The position numbers were made by a program, and so were the translations under genes. A stretch of 64,000 nucleotides of DNA from NCBI RefSeq assembly GCF_026210795.1, contig NC_089452.1:1860001-1924000 (forward strand). Reading direction: 5' to 3'. Positions 1 to 11,264 of this stretch are shown here, piece by piece. Origin of the DNA: Rhizophagus irregularis. Taxonomy: Eukaryota > Glomeromycota > Glomeromycetes > Glomerales > Glomeraceae. Position 1 is the first letter of the stretch; every line of letters starts with the position of its first letter. The notes beneath the pieces are model-generated. The model saw only the letters and a list, made by a program, of their open reading frames with translations. It was not told the origin of the DNA and searched no databases.

Positions 1-195
1 CATTATTTGGACTACTAACCCAAGGTGGATCTGGAAATAGTTGTGTATATGTGTAAGTACTAGCAATATAGCAATAATGTATTTAGGATATTTCATGTGT
101 CAATTCCATCAATTGTCTGATCCGTTAATTTATGCATGGCGCCTTTGGCTGTTTTATAGCGCAACAACCTTTCTCTTAGTACACTTTCCCCAAGA

Positions 196-917
196 TGAAG
201 TTTCTTTTCGGTTTGAAGGCTGATGGCTATGATCAATTACCATGTATTGAGATTGGAAGTTCATCAGCTCCAGAAGAGATCAGGAACAGTGTGATTGAGG
301 AATTTTTAAGAATGCATAAGGCATCCCACCATCACTAGCGCGTTTCCGCGATTATATATAACGTGACGTCCATCTTTGATGTTACTGTAAAGGTTTATCC
401 CCAGTATGAAGTCTCCGGAAGTCATGGAAAGGACCCATTGAGTGATCAAAATGGGTGACACAATTATTTCTGTAACTGAAGCAAAACGAGAAGATATTAA
501 CCAAGGTGTTGCCCAGAGCACTGTCCAAGCACATGCATCTTTACAATGCAATCGCAAAAACGTACTTATGATGATGCTGATTTGTATGAAGATGCAATGT
601 CTCAACGGGTGTGCTTGTAAAACAAATTCGAAAAATGACCTGAATTACTACTAGATCAAAATCACAGCGATTATTACTAACTCTTTTATTTGATATTTCA
701 AGAGTTGACTGGGTAATAACGAAAGTTCAAAATGGTATTGGAGATGGGAATGATAATAGTGATGAGAGGTCGAAGTTTTTTGTGTTCGCCTACTCCTACA
801 CCTCTACCTATCAACTACCCATCATTATTTCGCGATGAACTAGTCAGACCTATCGAGAAATTATATGGGCAAATCAAATGGGTTAGTGGGTTTTTAATCA
901 GCAAAAATCATCATTAG
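196..917 (+). pseudogene. Broken Crinkler-type (CRN-like) gene
   Basis: Three reading frames on the plus strand each carry part of one recognisable protein. From about 196 one frame reads through APEEIRNSVIEEFLR. From about 442 another reads GDTIISVTEAKREDINQGVA and then CNRK, and a shift gives RTYDDADLYEDAM. Near 690 a further frame reads VDWVITKVQNG, and DELVRPIEKLYGQ follows. The order and motifs match a large Rhizophagus family usually labelled Crinkler-type or restriction-endonuclease-like; that assignment is from memory of the family. At least three frameshifts and the absence of an N-terminal domain make it a pseudogene. No donor or acceptor pair was found that would repair the shifts. 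A related remnant lies at 18.9-19.2 kb on the other strand. Confidence 0.6.
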
Positions 918-2279
918 GTGATGGAAAGCGAGTCAAAATAGATAATTAGGACGTGTCTTGAGTTAATATTTCAGAAATTAGGGCATTAGCATAGGGAAAG
1001 TCGTCATGGATCATAGGCACAGTCCCCAGCTTTGTATTGATATTTTTCGCATGTATTAATAAAAATTTTTCTTGCAAGTTTTGCTGACGGGCCATTACAA
1101 ACTGAATCATGTAATTATTTACTACATCAATAAAGAATTCGGCCGAAAAGGCTATATATAGTATCAAGCGTGAAATAGAGATGTATGGTGAATAAAAAAG
1201 TGAGACCTAAAGTCCCACTTGGATAAAATAAATCGCATCCTACATGAAAGATCTTTGTATATTTGTAGCGTTTTATTATAATTTTAAGTGAATCCGTTGA
1301 TCAGATTTTTGTGATGTAATCATATTAACGTAGCATATAGATAGAGGAATAATTTTATTAGCTATAGATATTACTGGAAATGTGAGAGAGCAAAGAAATA
1401 AGCGTGATGTGGCACCCGCATTAAATGGCCTAGGATCTGTGTATTCTCTCCCTCTTTGATAGCATCATAATGTTTCTCTTGCTACCTCTATCACTTTCTG
1501 ATTCGCTATTGTACAGTATCTGAAAAATCATTAATAAAGTTTTAATCTTATCGGACTTATATTTTTTTAACTTATGTGCGCATATTGGTAAAAAAATGTT
1601 CATATTTCGGATTTTTATTGCATAAAGACATCGAATTTTTTTGTGTAACTCTTGCCACCTATCCTATTCTAATCTTCTCGCAAGATTTCATCTATGGAAA
1701 CACCGATGGATTTTTTTGTAAATTACTCCACCAGTAGAAATCCATCGGTGTATTTGTCATACACCGAGATAAGCCTGTTATTCCATGGATATCTAATAAA
1801 TACTCCATATGCACCAATGCTCCCCTCACTTCGGGACCCCAAGGTATCGGTGAATATTTCGGTTATTCATTGATACTTATGGAATAACAATTATAAACGA
1901 CAAGCCATTAATTGATAAAATTTATGAAATTTTTGAAACATTTTGACCCGAATCTGTTTATTGCAAATTGATTAAATTGGTAAATATGCAGTAACAACAG
2001 TTAATGTTAACCTTAAGTATTAAGAAAATTTCTGTTTTATTTTTATTTTTATTTTTTTTTTAACTTTATTAATATTATAACAATTATTACGAAGTAATTT
2101 GTTACAATTTAGACGACATGCATCTGCTAATAAAGTATCTACCCTAAAAGAAACAATTAATGAAAACGAAAATAAACTAAAATTAAACTAACTACAAATT
2201 ACCCACAGTACTAGCTATTTATAATTTTAATTTGATATTTTTAATTAAAATCTACGCTAATACTTACCATCATTAACAG
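918..2279. other. Gene-poor AT-rich stretch with small hairpins
   Basis: No gene is supported. The minus strand at 946-1167 is open for 73 codons and looks mildly protein-like, but it has no recognisable motif. At 1701-1713 and 1738-1750 there is a perfect 13-bp inverted repeat (CACCGATGGATTT), and a looser inverted pair (GTTATTCCATGG / GGAATAAC) lies further out, so 1.70-1.89 kb can fold as nested hairpins, possibly a small decayed foldback element. Confidence 0.4.
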
Positions 2280-4667
2280 TAGATACTTCACTAACAAAGT
2301 TGCCTCCCCTTCTTATTCTTTTTCTTCGATTTTCCACTTTTTTTACTTTTCCCTCTTTGAGCGGATTTATCTTTTTTCGCCACTGCTGTAAGCGTTGTTT
2401 CTAATCCACTTTCTGCGTCAGTACCATTACTACTAACTACCCTCTACTCAACTCTTCCTTGTTATATCGCTTATGTCCAACTTTTTCATCAACTGAAATT
2501 TCTTCTTTTTTAATTTCTGGTGATAAACGTCATGAACAAGCTTGATTTACCTTATTATATAACTCCACCTCCTCTTTGGAAACTGGCACCTCTCCAGTCT
2601 TTTTTTCCTTCCTTAAATCCTTAATCACATCAAGCACCCCAACCCTTTTTCTAAACTACGAGCTGGTAACGCACCCTTTCTATATCTATTCACTAATTCT
2701 ACTATTTCTTCCTCATCCACACTCGTCATTACCGTTGAAGAACTTGAAATTTTTTCCTTAGCATTAGCTTTTTTGTATTTCTTTGAACAAAACTTCCGTT
2801 TGTCTATCTTTATTTACATCACTAATACTGAAATCAATGTCACCTAATTTCAAACCCATCATTTTGCATACTTCTCTTACACTTTGATTAACATTTTCTT
2901 TAATCATTTCTTTCTCCTTGATCTGTTCTTCAATTGCCCTTGCCACAATCGCCTTCACATCTTTTTCCATGTATTTAAGAGTAGAACCACTCCCCTCATT
3001 ACTTTCTTTACTTGAAGATGTTCCAACATCAACATTTTCTGTCAAGTGATCTGGATTTACGCTCCCACTTGAAATAAAAGTATTAAAATTTTTTTTCTTT
3101 TGTGGAATAATCCAGACATCGTGTAATCCCATACCTAAACTATTAACTACAGCTTATTCTAACTTATCCTGATTAGCAAAATAAGCATATATAAATTTTT
3201 TTCCTTTGATAAAAATAATTTTAGTGTAAAACCATCCTTGATATTTATAATACTCTAAAATATCCATGTCCAAGGTGGTTCTCAAATCTTCCTTAATCTC
3301 TTTATAGGCCACAAACTTGAACCTGTCCCTAATTTCTGATAATTTCATGGAAGCTGGAAACCAACGGAACCAATACATTTTATCATCCATCATCAAATTT
3401 ATACTATGCCTACTTTTCCATTCTGCCTTATCTTGCTTCAGCTTTAAGTAGTGCATCAAAATCTTAGCCGATTTATACTTGAACTGATTCTTGATAGAAA
3501 TCTTTCTGACTAGACCCAAGATTTTAAAAACCTTGATAATTTGATCCTCTTTACACCATGCTGGAATGTCATACACAAGTATGTCTCCTTGTACAATGAC
3601 GTCTCAATTTTTTCGATTGGCAGTTGATCAACCAGAATTTCAGTCACACCTTTTTGTCTATTTGTGCCTTTCCTCTTTATTGTAATTTTTGGCACCTGAC
3701 TTTGCCTTTTTAAGCTCCAACCTCATTGATTCAACTTCTTGAGATACTTTTCTAATTTTCTCATTTTCTCCAATATTATTTGTTCTCTCTTTTCAGTCTC
3801 TTTAACTTTTTAATCACATCATGTGACATTTCTCTGTTTTGCTGCTGCTTCTCCTGCAGCCAACATCAAAGTTCCAAAACTTCTCTTGAAAGTCTTTTCA
3901 TTTCTTCTCTATAGACTTCATAAGACATACCAGCACACTTTAATATTATGTCTTTTATACTTATTTTTTTGTGCATGACCTCTTGTCTTATCAACTCCAG
4001 AAATGTATCTTCCACTCTATTAAGCTCACTGCCACTCAAAGTTCTCTTCCTTGTAAACTCTGAAACTTTGGAGCTAGCCTAAAATACACAGGTCGAAAAA
4101 TGAAAAATCAGGCATCAATCAGTCACAGGTACCTGATTGGTGACTGATTGGTGCCTGATTGGCATTTTCGCCAAATACCGTTACCAATCAGGCAGTTTGC
4201 TAACTTTTGATCCAGTGATCAGAAAAGAATGAAATATAGCTCATTGGAATCGTCTCAGCAAGACGAATCTAATGGTAGTAAAATCGCATTTCTAGGATTA
4301 ATAGTTAATAAAAAATTAAATAAAATATAAATGATACATTTTTATTTTTATATTTTACTTAATTTCTCATCAAGTATTAATCCTAGAAATGAGATTTTAC
4401 TACCATTAGATTCGTCATGTTAAGACGATTCCAATGAGCTATATTTCATTCTTTTCTAATGGATCAAAAGTTAGCAAACTGCCTGATTGGTGACGGTATT
4501 TGGCGAAAATGCCAATCAGGCACCAATCGGTCACCAATCAGGCACCAATCAGCTACCTGATTGGTGACTGATTGGTGCCTGATTTTTCACTTTTCGACCT
4601 GTGATAATTCCTTACTTTCCTTAAGAAACCTATACCTATATTCTGTAAAATTGTACGTTAACTCCAT
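2280..4667 (-). pseudogene. Decayed retroelement-associated ORF (ORF1-type)
   Basis: Read on the minus strand, an ORF starts at about 4665 with MELTYNFTEYRYRFLK, is cut by the foldback element at 4087-4603, and resumes with TRKRTLSGSELNRVEDTF and KCAGMSYEVYREEM. It continues after a frameshift near 3580 as VYDIPAWCKEDQIIKVFKIL, a stretch with the feel of an RNA-binding domain (about 3154-3576). After one in-frame TAA near 3154 it runs on at 2764-3132 with a Lys/Glu-rich segment, and decays towards a basic tail near 2280. I recognise this arrangement as a dispersed Rhizophagus family often found next to endonuclease/reverse-transcriptase ORFs, so an ORF1-like role is inferred, not shown. Stops, a frameshift and the insertion show it is dead. 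Confidence 0.5.
4087..4603. mobile_element. 517-bp foldback element inserted in the ORF1-type gene
   Basis: Two inverted arms of roughly 220 bp flank a loop of about 70 bp. The outer ends read CACAGGTCGAAAAATG on the left and, reverse-complemented on the right, CACAGGTCGAAAAGTG. The arms contain iterations of a 10-mer around TGATTGGTGCC. The flanking trinucleotide ATA (TAT on the other strand) occurs on both sides, consistent with a 3-bp target duplication. Removing the element plus one copy of it rejoins the interrupted host frame, apart from one adjacent stop. A CAC start with a 3-bp duplication would suit a CACTA-like non-autonomous element, but no transposase is present to confirm this. 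Confidence 0.75.
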
Positions 4668-5535
4668 TTTTGTGTTTATTTTTAATTGCTGATTCACCAC
4701 TCAGTGATACAAAATGATCAATAATTAATCTCGTCAGACATTTTTATATTAAATACTATTGCTTCTGAATGGTGTTTGCACAAATTTGAAAACGTTTTGT
4801 TGTAATATAAATACCCTAAAAATACATTAAAAAAGGTGTTACATTACTTAGGTAAAGTTTTATATAACTGGTAAAACTAAAACATTGCCAAAAAAAAAAG
4901 AAAAAAATTTTTTATTTTATTTTTTTTTAAATATTATTTTGTTAATATAAGCAAGAATATAACATATATTATATAATAGTACAAAAAAACCTTGGTGTAA
5001 AGTTACCTAAAATATGAGCTGGAATATTGACTTTCCCCAAAGTAAACTCTTTAAATTTTATAGCAAACGAAAAAAAATTTTTTTTTGTGACATATTCACA
5101 TTTGTCATTATTAATTGGTAAATTATGGTTGCATTAAGCATGACTTATGTAGGATAAAATTAGAGTTGAAATGTGCCGATCAACGTCATTCATATAAAAT
5201 TTTGTATCATTGAGTGGCGGATTGGCAATTAAGTGTTTTGTCAGTAAGCTCCTCTGTTAAATGTATTTTACTTTTTGCTGAATTTTTGGATGGAATGATT
5301 GTCAGAAAGTGTTTCCCTCCCAATTTCTGTTTTATAATTTTTGCTATACAACAATAAGGCTTGATAATTGATATACATTCCAGATATTCGGGTTGTGCAA
5401 AATTTGTTTGTCATACATGCAAATGCTTACACTCGTGATGATCAACACTTTGTACATAATGCATTTTGCAAAAATAAAAAAAATATTTACATTATCTTTT
5501 TCAGTTAAAGAGCATATTAATATAATTATATAATA

Positions 5536-8500
5536 ATGGCTTGTAGTAACAATAAAGGTAATAATAATATATAGCAATACAATTAGAATTCTAAAATTTT
5601 AAATAAATTTGCAATATAATAAAACTAGTTTCCAGTAGTATTGAAAAATTTGAAACAAGTAGCACTGAGATTTCTAAAGGTATATTGAACAAGCTGATAT
5701 TAAATTTTGTTTGTAAATAATTTAAATACTATATATAATTTACCTTATATAATACACAAATATAATTTTAACTATCTATATTATGTAAATAATTTAGCTC
5801 GTAAGTTAATAAGTTATCTTATAATTGAATAATAATGGAATTACTTATTATTTTATTATATTTCATGTAACTCAATATTCATCTAATGATAATAATACTA
5901 TAGTTGGTAAGTTATCACTTTAGGTCTTTACTTTATTTATTTTATAACATTCAAATAATCAAATTCTTTATTTAAATAACTATTTAATAATTAATTATAT
6001 TACAGATGGTAAGTTACAATACATATACTATATTTATTTGTTTAATATTTTATATAATTCAACTAATTATATTCTTAATTTAAATAACTAGATTGTAAGT
6101 AATATATATAATTTATTACAGTAAATACTTTCTTATATTATTTTTATATCTAACTAATTAATAATTAATTAATAATAATACAGGGTGTAAGTTACTGTAT
6201 ATGATATCTATATTTATATTATTTATATAATTTAAACTAACTAATTTCTTATTTAAAAAATGGTTTATAATTTCTTTTAGTTGGTAAGTTATAAGTTATT
6301 TATTTAATTATATTATTGCTGATTGTTATAATATTTACATAATTTAAACTATCTAATTTCTTTATTTAATAGATTGTAAGTTACAAGTTATTTATTTATT
6401 CTATTATTGCTTTTTGTTATAATATTTACATATAATTTAAACTATCTAATTTCTTTATTTAAAAAATTATTAAATATAATATAGGGAGTAAGTTATAAGT
6501 TATTTATTTAATTCTATTATTACTTATTGTTATAATATTTACATATAATTTAAACTATCTAATTTCTTTATTTAAAAAATTATTTGTAATTTTTTTTAGT
6601 TAGTAAGTTATAAGTTATTTATTTAATTCTATTATTGCGTATTATTATAATATTTACATATAATTTAAACTATCTAATTTCTTTATTTAAAAAATTATTA
6701 AATAATATAGATAGTAAGTTATTTATATAATTCTATTATTGCTTATTGTTATATATTTACATATAATTTAAACTATCTTATTTCTTTATTTAAAAAATTA
6801 TTAAACATAATATAGGGAGTAAGTTATAAGTTAATTATTTAATTCTATTATTACTTATTGTTATAATATTTACATATAATGAATTACTTTATTTAAAAAA
6901 TTATTAAATAATATAGATAGTAAGTAATTTATTTAATTCTATTATTATAATACTTATATATAATTTAAACTATCTAATTTTTTTTATTAATAGATCGTAA
7001 GTTATAAGTTATTTATTTTAATTCTATTATTGCTTATTGTTATAATATTTACATATAATTTAATCTATCTAATTTCTTTATTTAAAAAATTATTTGTAAT
7101 TTCTTTTAGTTGGTAAGTTATAAGTTATTTATTTAATTCTATTATTACTTATTATTATAATATTTACATATAATTTAAACTATCTAATTTCTTTATTTAT
7201 TTAATAGATCGTAAGTTATAAGTTATTTATTTAATTCTATTATTGCTTATTGTTATAATATTTACATATAATTTAAACTATCTAATTTCTTTATTTATTT
7301 AATAGATCGTAAGTTATAAGTTATTTATTTAATTCTATTATTACTTATTATTATAATATTTACATATATTTTAAACTATCTTATTTCTTTATTTAAAAAA
7401 TTATTAAATATAATATAGGGAGTAAGTCATTTATTTAATTCTATTATTGCTTATTTTATAATATTTACATATAATTTAAACTATCTAATTTCTTTATTTA
7501 AAAAATTATTTTATAGATTGTAAGTTATTTACTTAATTCTATTATTACTTATTGTATAATATTTACATATAATTTAAACTATCTAATTTCTTTATTTAAA
7601 AAATTATTTTATAGATTGTAAGTTATTTACTTAATTCTATTATTACTTATTGTTATAATATTTACATATAATTAATTATTTTATTTAAAAAATTATTAAA
7701 TATAATATAGCTCGTAAGTTATTTATTTTAATTCTATTATTGCTTTTTATTATAATATTTACATACAATTTAAACTATCTAATTTCTCTATTCAAAAAAT
7801 TATTAAATATAATATAGCTCGTAAGTTATTTATTTTAATTCTATTATTGCTTTTTATTATAATATTTTATATTTACATATAATTTAAACTATCAAATTTC
7901 TTTATTTAAAAAATTATTTGTAATTTCTTTTAGTTCGTAAGTTATAAGTTATTTATTTAATTCTATTATTACTTATTATTATAATATTTACATATAATTT
8001 AAACTATCTAATTTCTTTATTTATTTAATAGAGCGTAAGTTATAAGTTATTTATTTAATTCTATTATTACTTATTATTATAATATTTACATATAATTTAA
8101 ACTATCTAATTTCTTTATTTATTTAATAGAGCGTAAGTTATAAGTTATTTATTTAATTCTATTATTGCTTATTGTTATAATATTTACATATAATATAAAC
8201 TATCTAATTTCTTTATTTAAAAAATTATTAAATAATATAGAGAGTAAGTTATTTATTTAATTGCTTATTTTTATAATATTTACATATAACTTAAACTATC
8301 TAATTTTTTTATTTAAAAAATTATTAAATATAATATAGTTCGTAAGTTATTTATTTAATTATTGCTTTTTGTTATAATATTTACATATAATTTAAACTAT
8401 CTAATTTCTTTATTTAAAAAATTATTTGTAATTTCTTTTAGTTGGTAAGTTATAGGTTATTTATTTAATTCTATTATTACTTATTATTATAATATTTACA

Positions 8501-10832
8501 TATAATTTAAACTATCTAATTTCTTTATTTAAAAAATTATTAAATATAATATAGGGAGTAAGTTATTTATTTAATTCTATTATTGCTTATTGTTATAATA
8601 TTTACATATAATTTAAACTGTCAAATTTCTTTATTTATTTAATAGATTGTAGGTTATTTATTTAATTCTATTATTGCTTATTGTTATAATATTTACATAT
8701 AATTTAATCTATCTAATTTCTTTATTTAATAATATAGCTGGTAAGTTATTTATTTAATTCTATTATTGCTTATTATTATAATATTTACATATAATATAAA
8801 CTATCTAATTTCTTTATTTAAAAAATTTATTAAATAATATAGAGAGTAAGTTATTTATTTAATTGCTTATTTTTATAATATTTACATATAATTTAAACTA
8901 TCTAATTTTTTTATTTAAATAATTATTTGTCATTTCTTTTAGTTGGTAAGTTATAAGTTATTTATTTAATTCTATCATTATTTATATAATTTAAACTAAT
9001 AAAATCTTTATTTAAAAAATATTATAATTTAGTTTGTAAGTATCTATTGTTATATATTTTGTATAATATTTATTTTTAATTAAATTTTTTCATTTAAAAT
9101 ATCTATTTCTTTAGTTGGTAAGTTGTAAATTATAGGTTATTATATGTATTTATCAAAAAACTAAGACTTATATAATTTCTATTTAAATTTTAGAGTAAGT
9201 AATAATTATTTTAGTGTAAATTATAATACAATCTATAATATAATTTTAATTATTTAAATTTATAGATTTGGGAAAAGTGGAAATACAATTATAGATGATT
9301 TTATTCTTAAAAAAAGATTAAGATGGATTCCTTATAACAAATTTAAAAATGTTGAATATCTTAATGAAGGAGGATTTGGCATTATATACAAAGCTACTTG
9401 GTTAATAAAGAATTATAAACATAGAGATGTAATTCTTAAATGTCACAAGAATTTAAATGAAAATTTAGATGAATTTTTGAAAGAAGTATGACATATTGAT
9501 AGTATATATTATTTTTTTATTTTTATAATTTATATTAATAAATTATCATTATTCTTTTGTAGTGGGAATATCATATGAAGTGTTTAGTTTCATCTTCTGC
9601 TATTATTGAATTTTATGGATTTACAAAAGATCCAAATACTTCAAAATATATGGTAGTAATGGATTATGCAAATAAAGGTAATTTGAGAGAAAATTTAACA
9701 AGAATAGTCAAAAATAATTGGAATCAAAAATTACTTATGTTGTATAAGATGATTTCTGGACTTAAAAGGATACATAATCAAAAGCTTACTCATTGTGATT
9801 TTCATGATGGCAATATTTTAAATCATAATGAGAGTGTAATTTATATTAGTGATTTAGGATTATGCCAACCTGTAAAATCGGGTTTGAAAAAGTATGATAT
9901 TTATGGTGTTATACCATTTATGGCTCCTGAAGTTTTAAGAGGCAAACCTTATACTCCAGCTAGTGATATATATAGTTTTGCTATGATTATGTGGGAATTT
10001 ACATCAGGAATACCACCATTTAATAATAGAGCACATGATCTTCATCTTAGTTTAAGTATTTGTAAAGGTGAACGTCCTGAAATTATTGAAAATACTCCAC
10101 AACGTTATGTAGATTTAATGAAAAAATGTTGGAATGAAGATCCATTAAAAAGACCATCTACATCAGAAGTAATAGATGCTTTTGTTAGTTGGATTTTCCG
10201 TCCTCGTAATAATGAATTTAATGAAGAATTAAAAAACAACATTATGGAATTTATAAATGCACCAATTGGGCAGCTTGCTACTAAATCTCATCCTAAAGCA
10301 TGTTTTACAAGTCGCTTACTTGATTTTACTAGTAAAAAATTAAATGAAATTCTTGAAAGTGAAAATTTGGATAATTATTTAATTAAAGATTTGAAGTCAT
10401 TAGGTATACAATATAGTGCATATAAAATTTAATCTTGCAAATTATTTATGTGAAGATAATTTATTTACTTAATTATTTAGATGAAAATACTAGTGAAAAC
10501 TTGAATGAAATTCTTGAAAGCGAAGATTTACAAGCTAGTGTGAAAGTAAATGAAACATTAGTAAGTGAAAATTTGGATGATTATATAATTAAGGATTTGG
10601 AGTCATTAGGTATGTATTATGATATATAAAAAAAATTATATCTTATTAATCTTGCAAATTATTTATATGAAATTAATTTATTTATTTAATCGTTAAAACA
10701 GATGAGAATAATAGTAAAAAGTTGAATGAAATTCTTGAAAGTGAAGATTCACAAACTTATCATGCAAGCTATTCTTCTACTGTTATAACTGAAGATTTGG
10801 ATGATTGTATAATTAAAGATACAAGTAATTAG
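5536..10832 (+). CDS. TKL protein kinase with codon-sized microexons
   Basis: Proposed 41-exon gene encoding 498 residues. Exons are 5536-5557, 5629-5679, 34 triplet exons and one 1-nt exon between 5798 and 9194, then 9266-9485, 9563-10403, 10481-10609 and 10702-10832. Summed length is 1497 nt, exactly 499 codons. The kinase domain is clear: WIPY lead-in, glycine loop EGGFGIIYKA, lysine in VILKC, catalytic HCDFHDGN (Asp about 211, Arg replaced by Cys), DLG (Asp about 229) and APEVL. Probable cytoplasmic Ser/Thr/Tyr kinase; substrate unknown. The first 59 residues come from exon 1, exon 2 and the microexon array. All introns up to 9265 and those at the 3' end are phase 1; the 9486-9562 intron is phase 0. 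A simple caller would start at Met 9575 and lose the N-terminus, glycine loop and lysine. Skipping the 10404 intron would end the protein at 10432 instead. Confidence 0.75.
5680..9265 (+). repeat. Array of 36 introns separated by 3-nt exons
   Basis: Each unit (77-116 nt) starts GTAAGT (GTATAT in the first, GTAGGT once), has a branch-like TCTAAT 20-50 nt before its end, and ends TAG or CAG. Between acceptor and next donor there are exactly three bases, 34 times in a row. Triplet starts: CTC 5798, TTG 5904, ATG 6006, ATT 6092, GGT 6184, TTG 6281, ATT 6373, GGA 6485, TTA 6600, ATA 6711, GGA 6816, ATA 6917, ATC 6994, TTG 7110, ATC 7208, ATC 7306, GGA 7419, ATT 7517, ATT 7615, CTC 7711, CTC 7818, TTC 7934, AGC 8032, AGC 8130, AGA 8241, TTC 8339, TTG 8442, GGA 8555, ATT 8646, CTG 8738, AGA 8843, TTG 8943, TTT 9033, TTG 9115, then a single A at 9194. 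Units share a core around TATTTACATATAATTTAAAC. Indels occur throughout the introns but never in the triplets, apart from the final one. Confidence 0.85.
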
Positions 10833-11256
10833 GTATGTTGTATGTAATATAGTACTAAAGAAAAAACTAATTTTGCAAATTATTTATATGGATTAATTTT
10901 AATTTATTAATTATTTAGATATTGAAACAGATGAAACTAACTAATTATTAGAAGATTCATAGATTTTTTTAAGTGATATTTGACGTGATGTATTCAGCAA
11001 AAATTGTTTTTTATTTTATTTTTATATTTATTTAAACACTAAGACTAGAGTAGTAAAATATTTATAAGTTTCTTAGTTTGTAATTTAAATAATTCCTTTT
11101 TTTATAGCTCATCCAAGTATTATATTTCTTTATTTTTTTATTTTACTTAGAATTATTTAAACACTAAGGCTAGAGTAGTAATATTTTACAAGTTTCTTAG
11201 TTTGTAATTTAAATAAATCTTTTTTATAACTTTAAATTAATAATATTTTGCCATAC
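10434..11256 (+). repeat. Tandem 3' exon-intron modules and downstream direct repeat
   Basis: The last kinase exons are tandem copies of a module: an exon opening with phase-1 AT/GAx, the motif LNEILESE, and an end TCATTAG followed by GTATGT, each with a related intron (GCAAATTATTTATATG). Copies begin at about 10404, 10610 and 10833. The third exon has lost one base, turning its 3' end into an in-frame TAG at 10830-10832. A fourth, badly decayed exon starts at 10919. Further on, about 80 bp is duplicated at 11026-11107 and 11149-11229 (ACACTAAGACTAGAGTAGTA), possibly the 3' untranslated region. Confidence 0.65.
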
Positions 11257-11264
11257 ACCCCTAC

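Noticed and set aside
946-1167. 73-codon minus-strand ORF as a gene
   Set aside because: Mildly protein-like, but it has no recognisable motif, start context or splice partners; too little to call a gene.
5798-9117. Reading the triplets in phase 0, which gives a very hydrophobic, membrane-like peptide
   Set aside because: This frame needs exon 2 to end in phase 0, which forces a stop or a poor exon 1 junction, and it runs into a stop (TAG) in the 9266 exon. The phase-1 reading fits both ends.
5680-9265. The array as a CRISPR, centromeric satellite or ordinary minisatellite
   Set aside because: CRISPR spacers are not 3 nt long, and there are no cas genes. A plain satellite would not hold TAG-NNN-GTAAGT spacing constant while the rest of the unit varies by up to 39 nt, nor would its variable triplets join in frame with a kinase exon.
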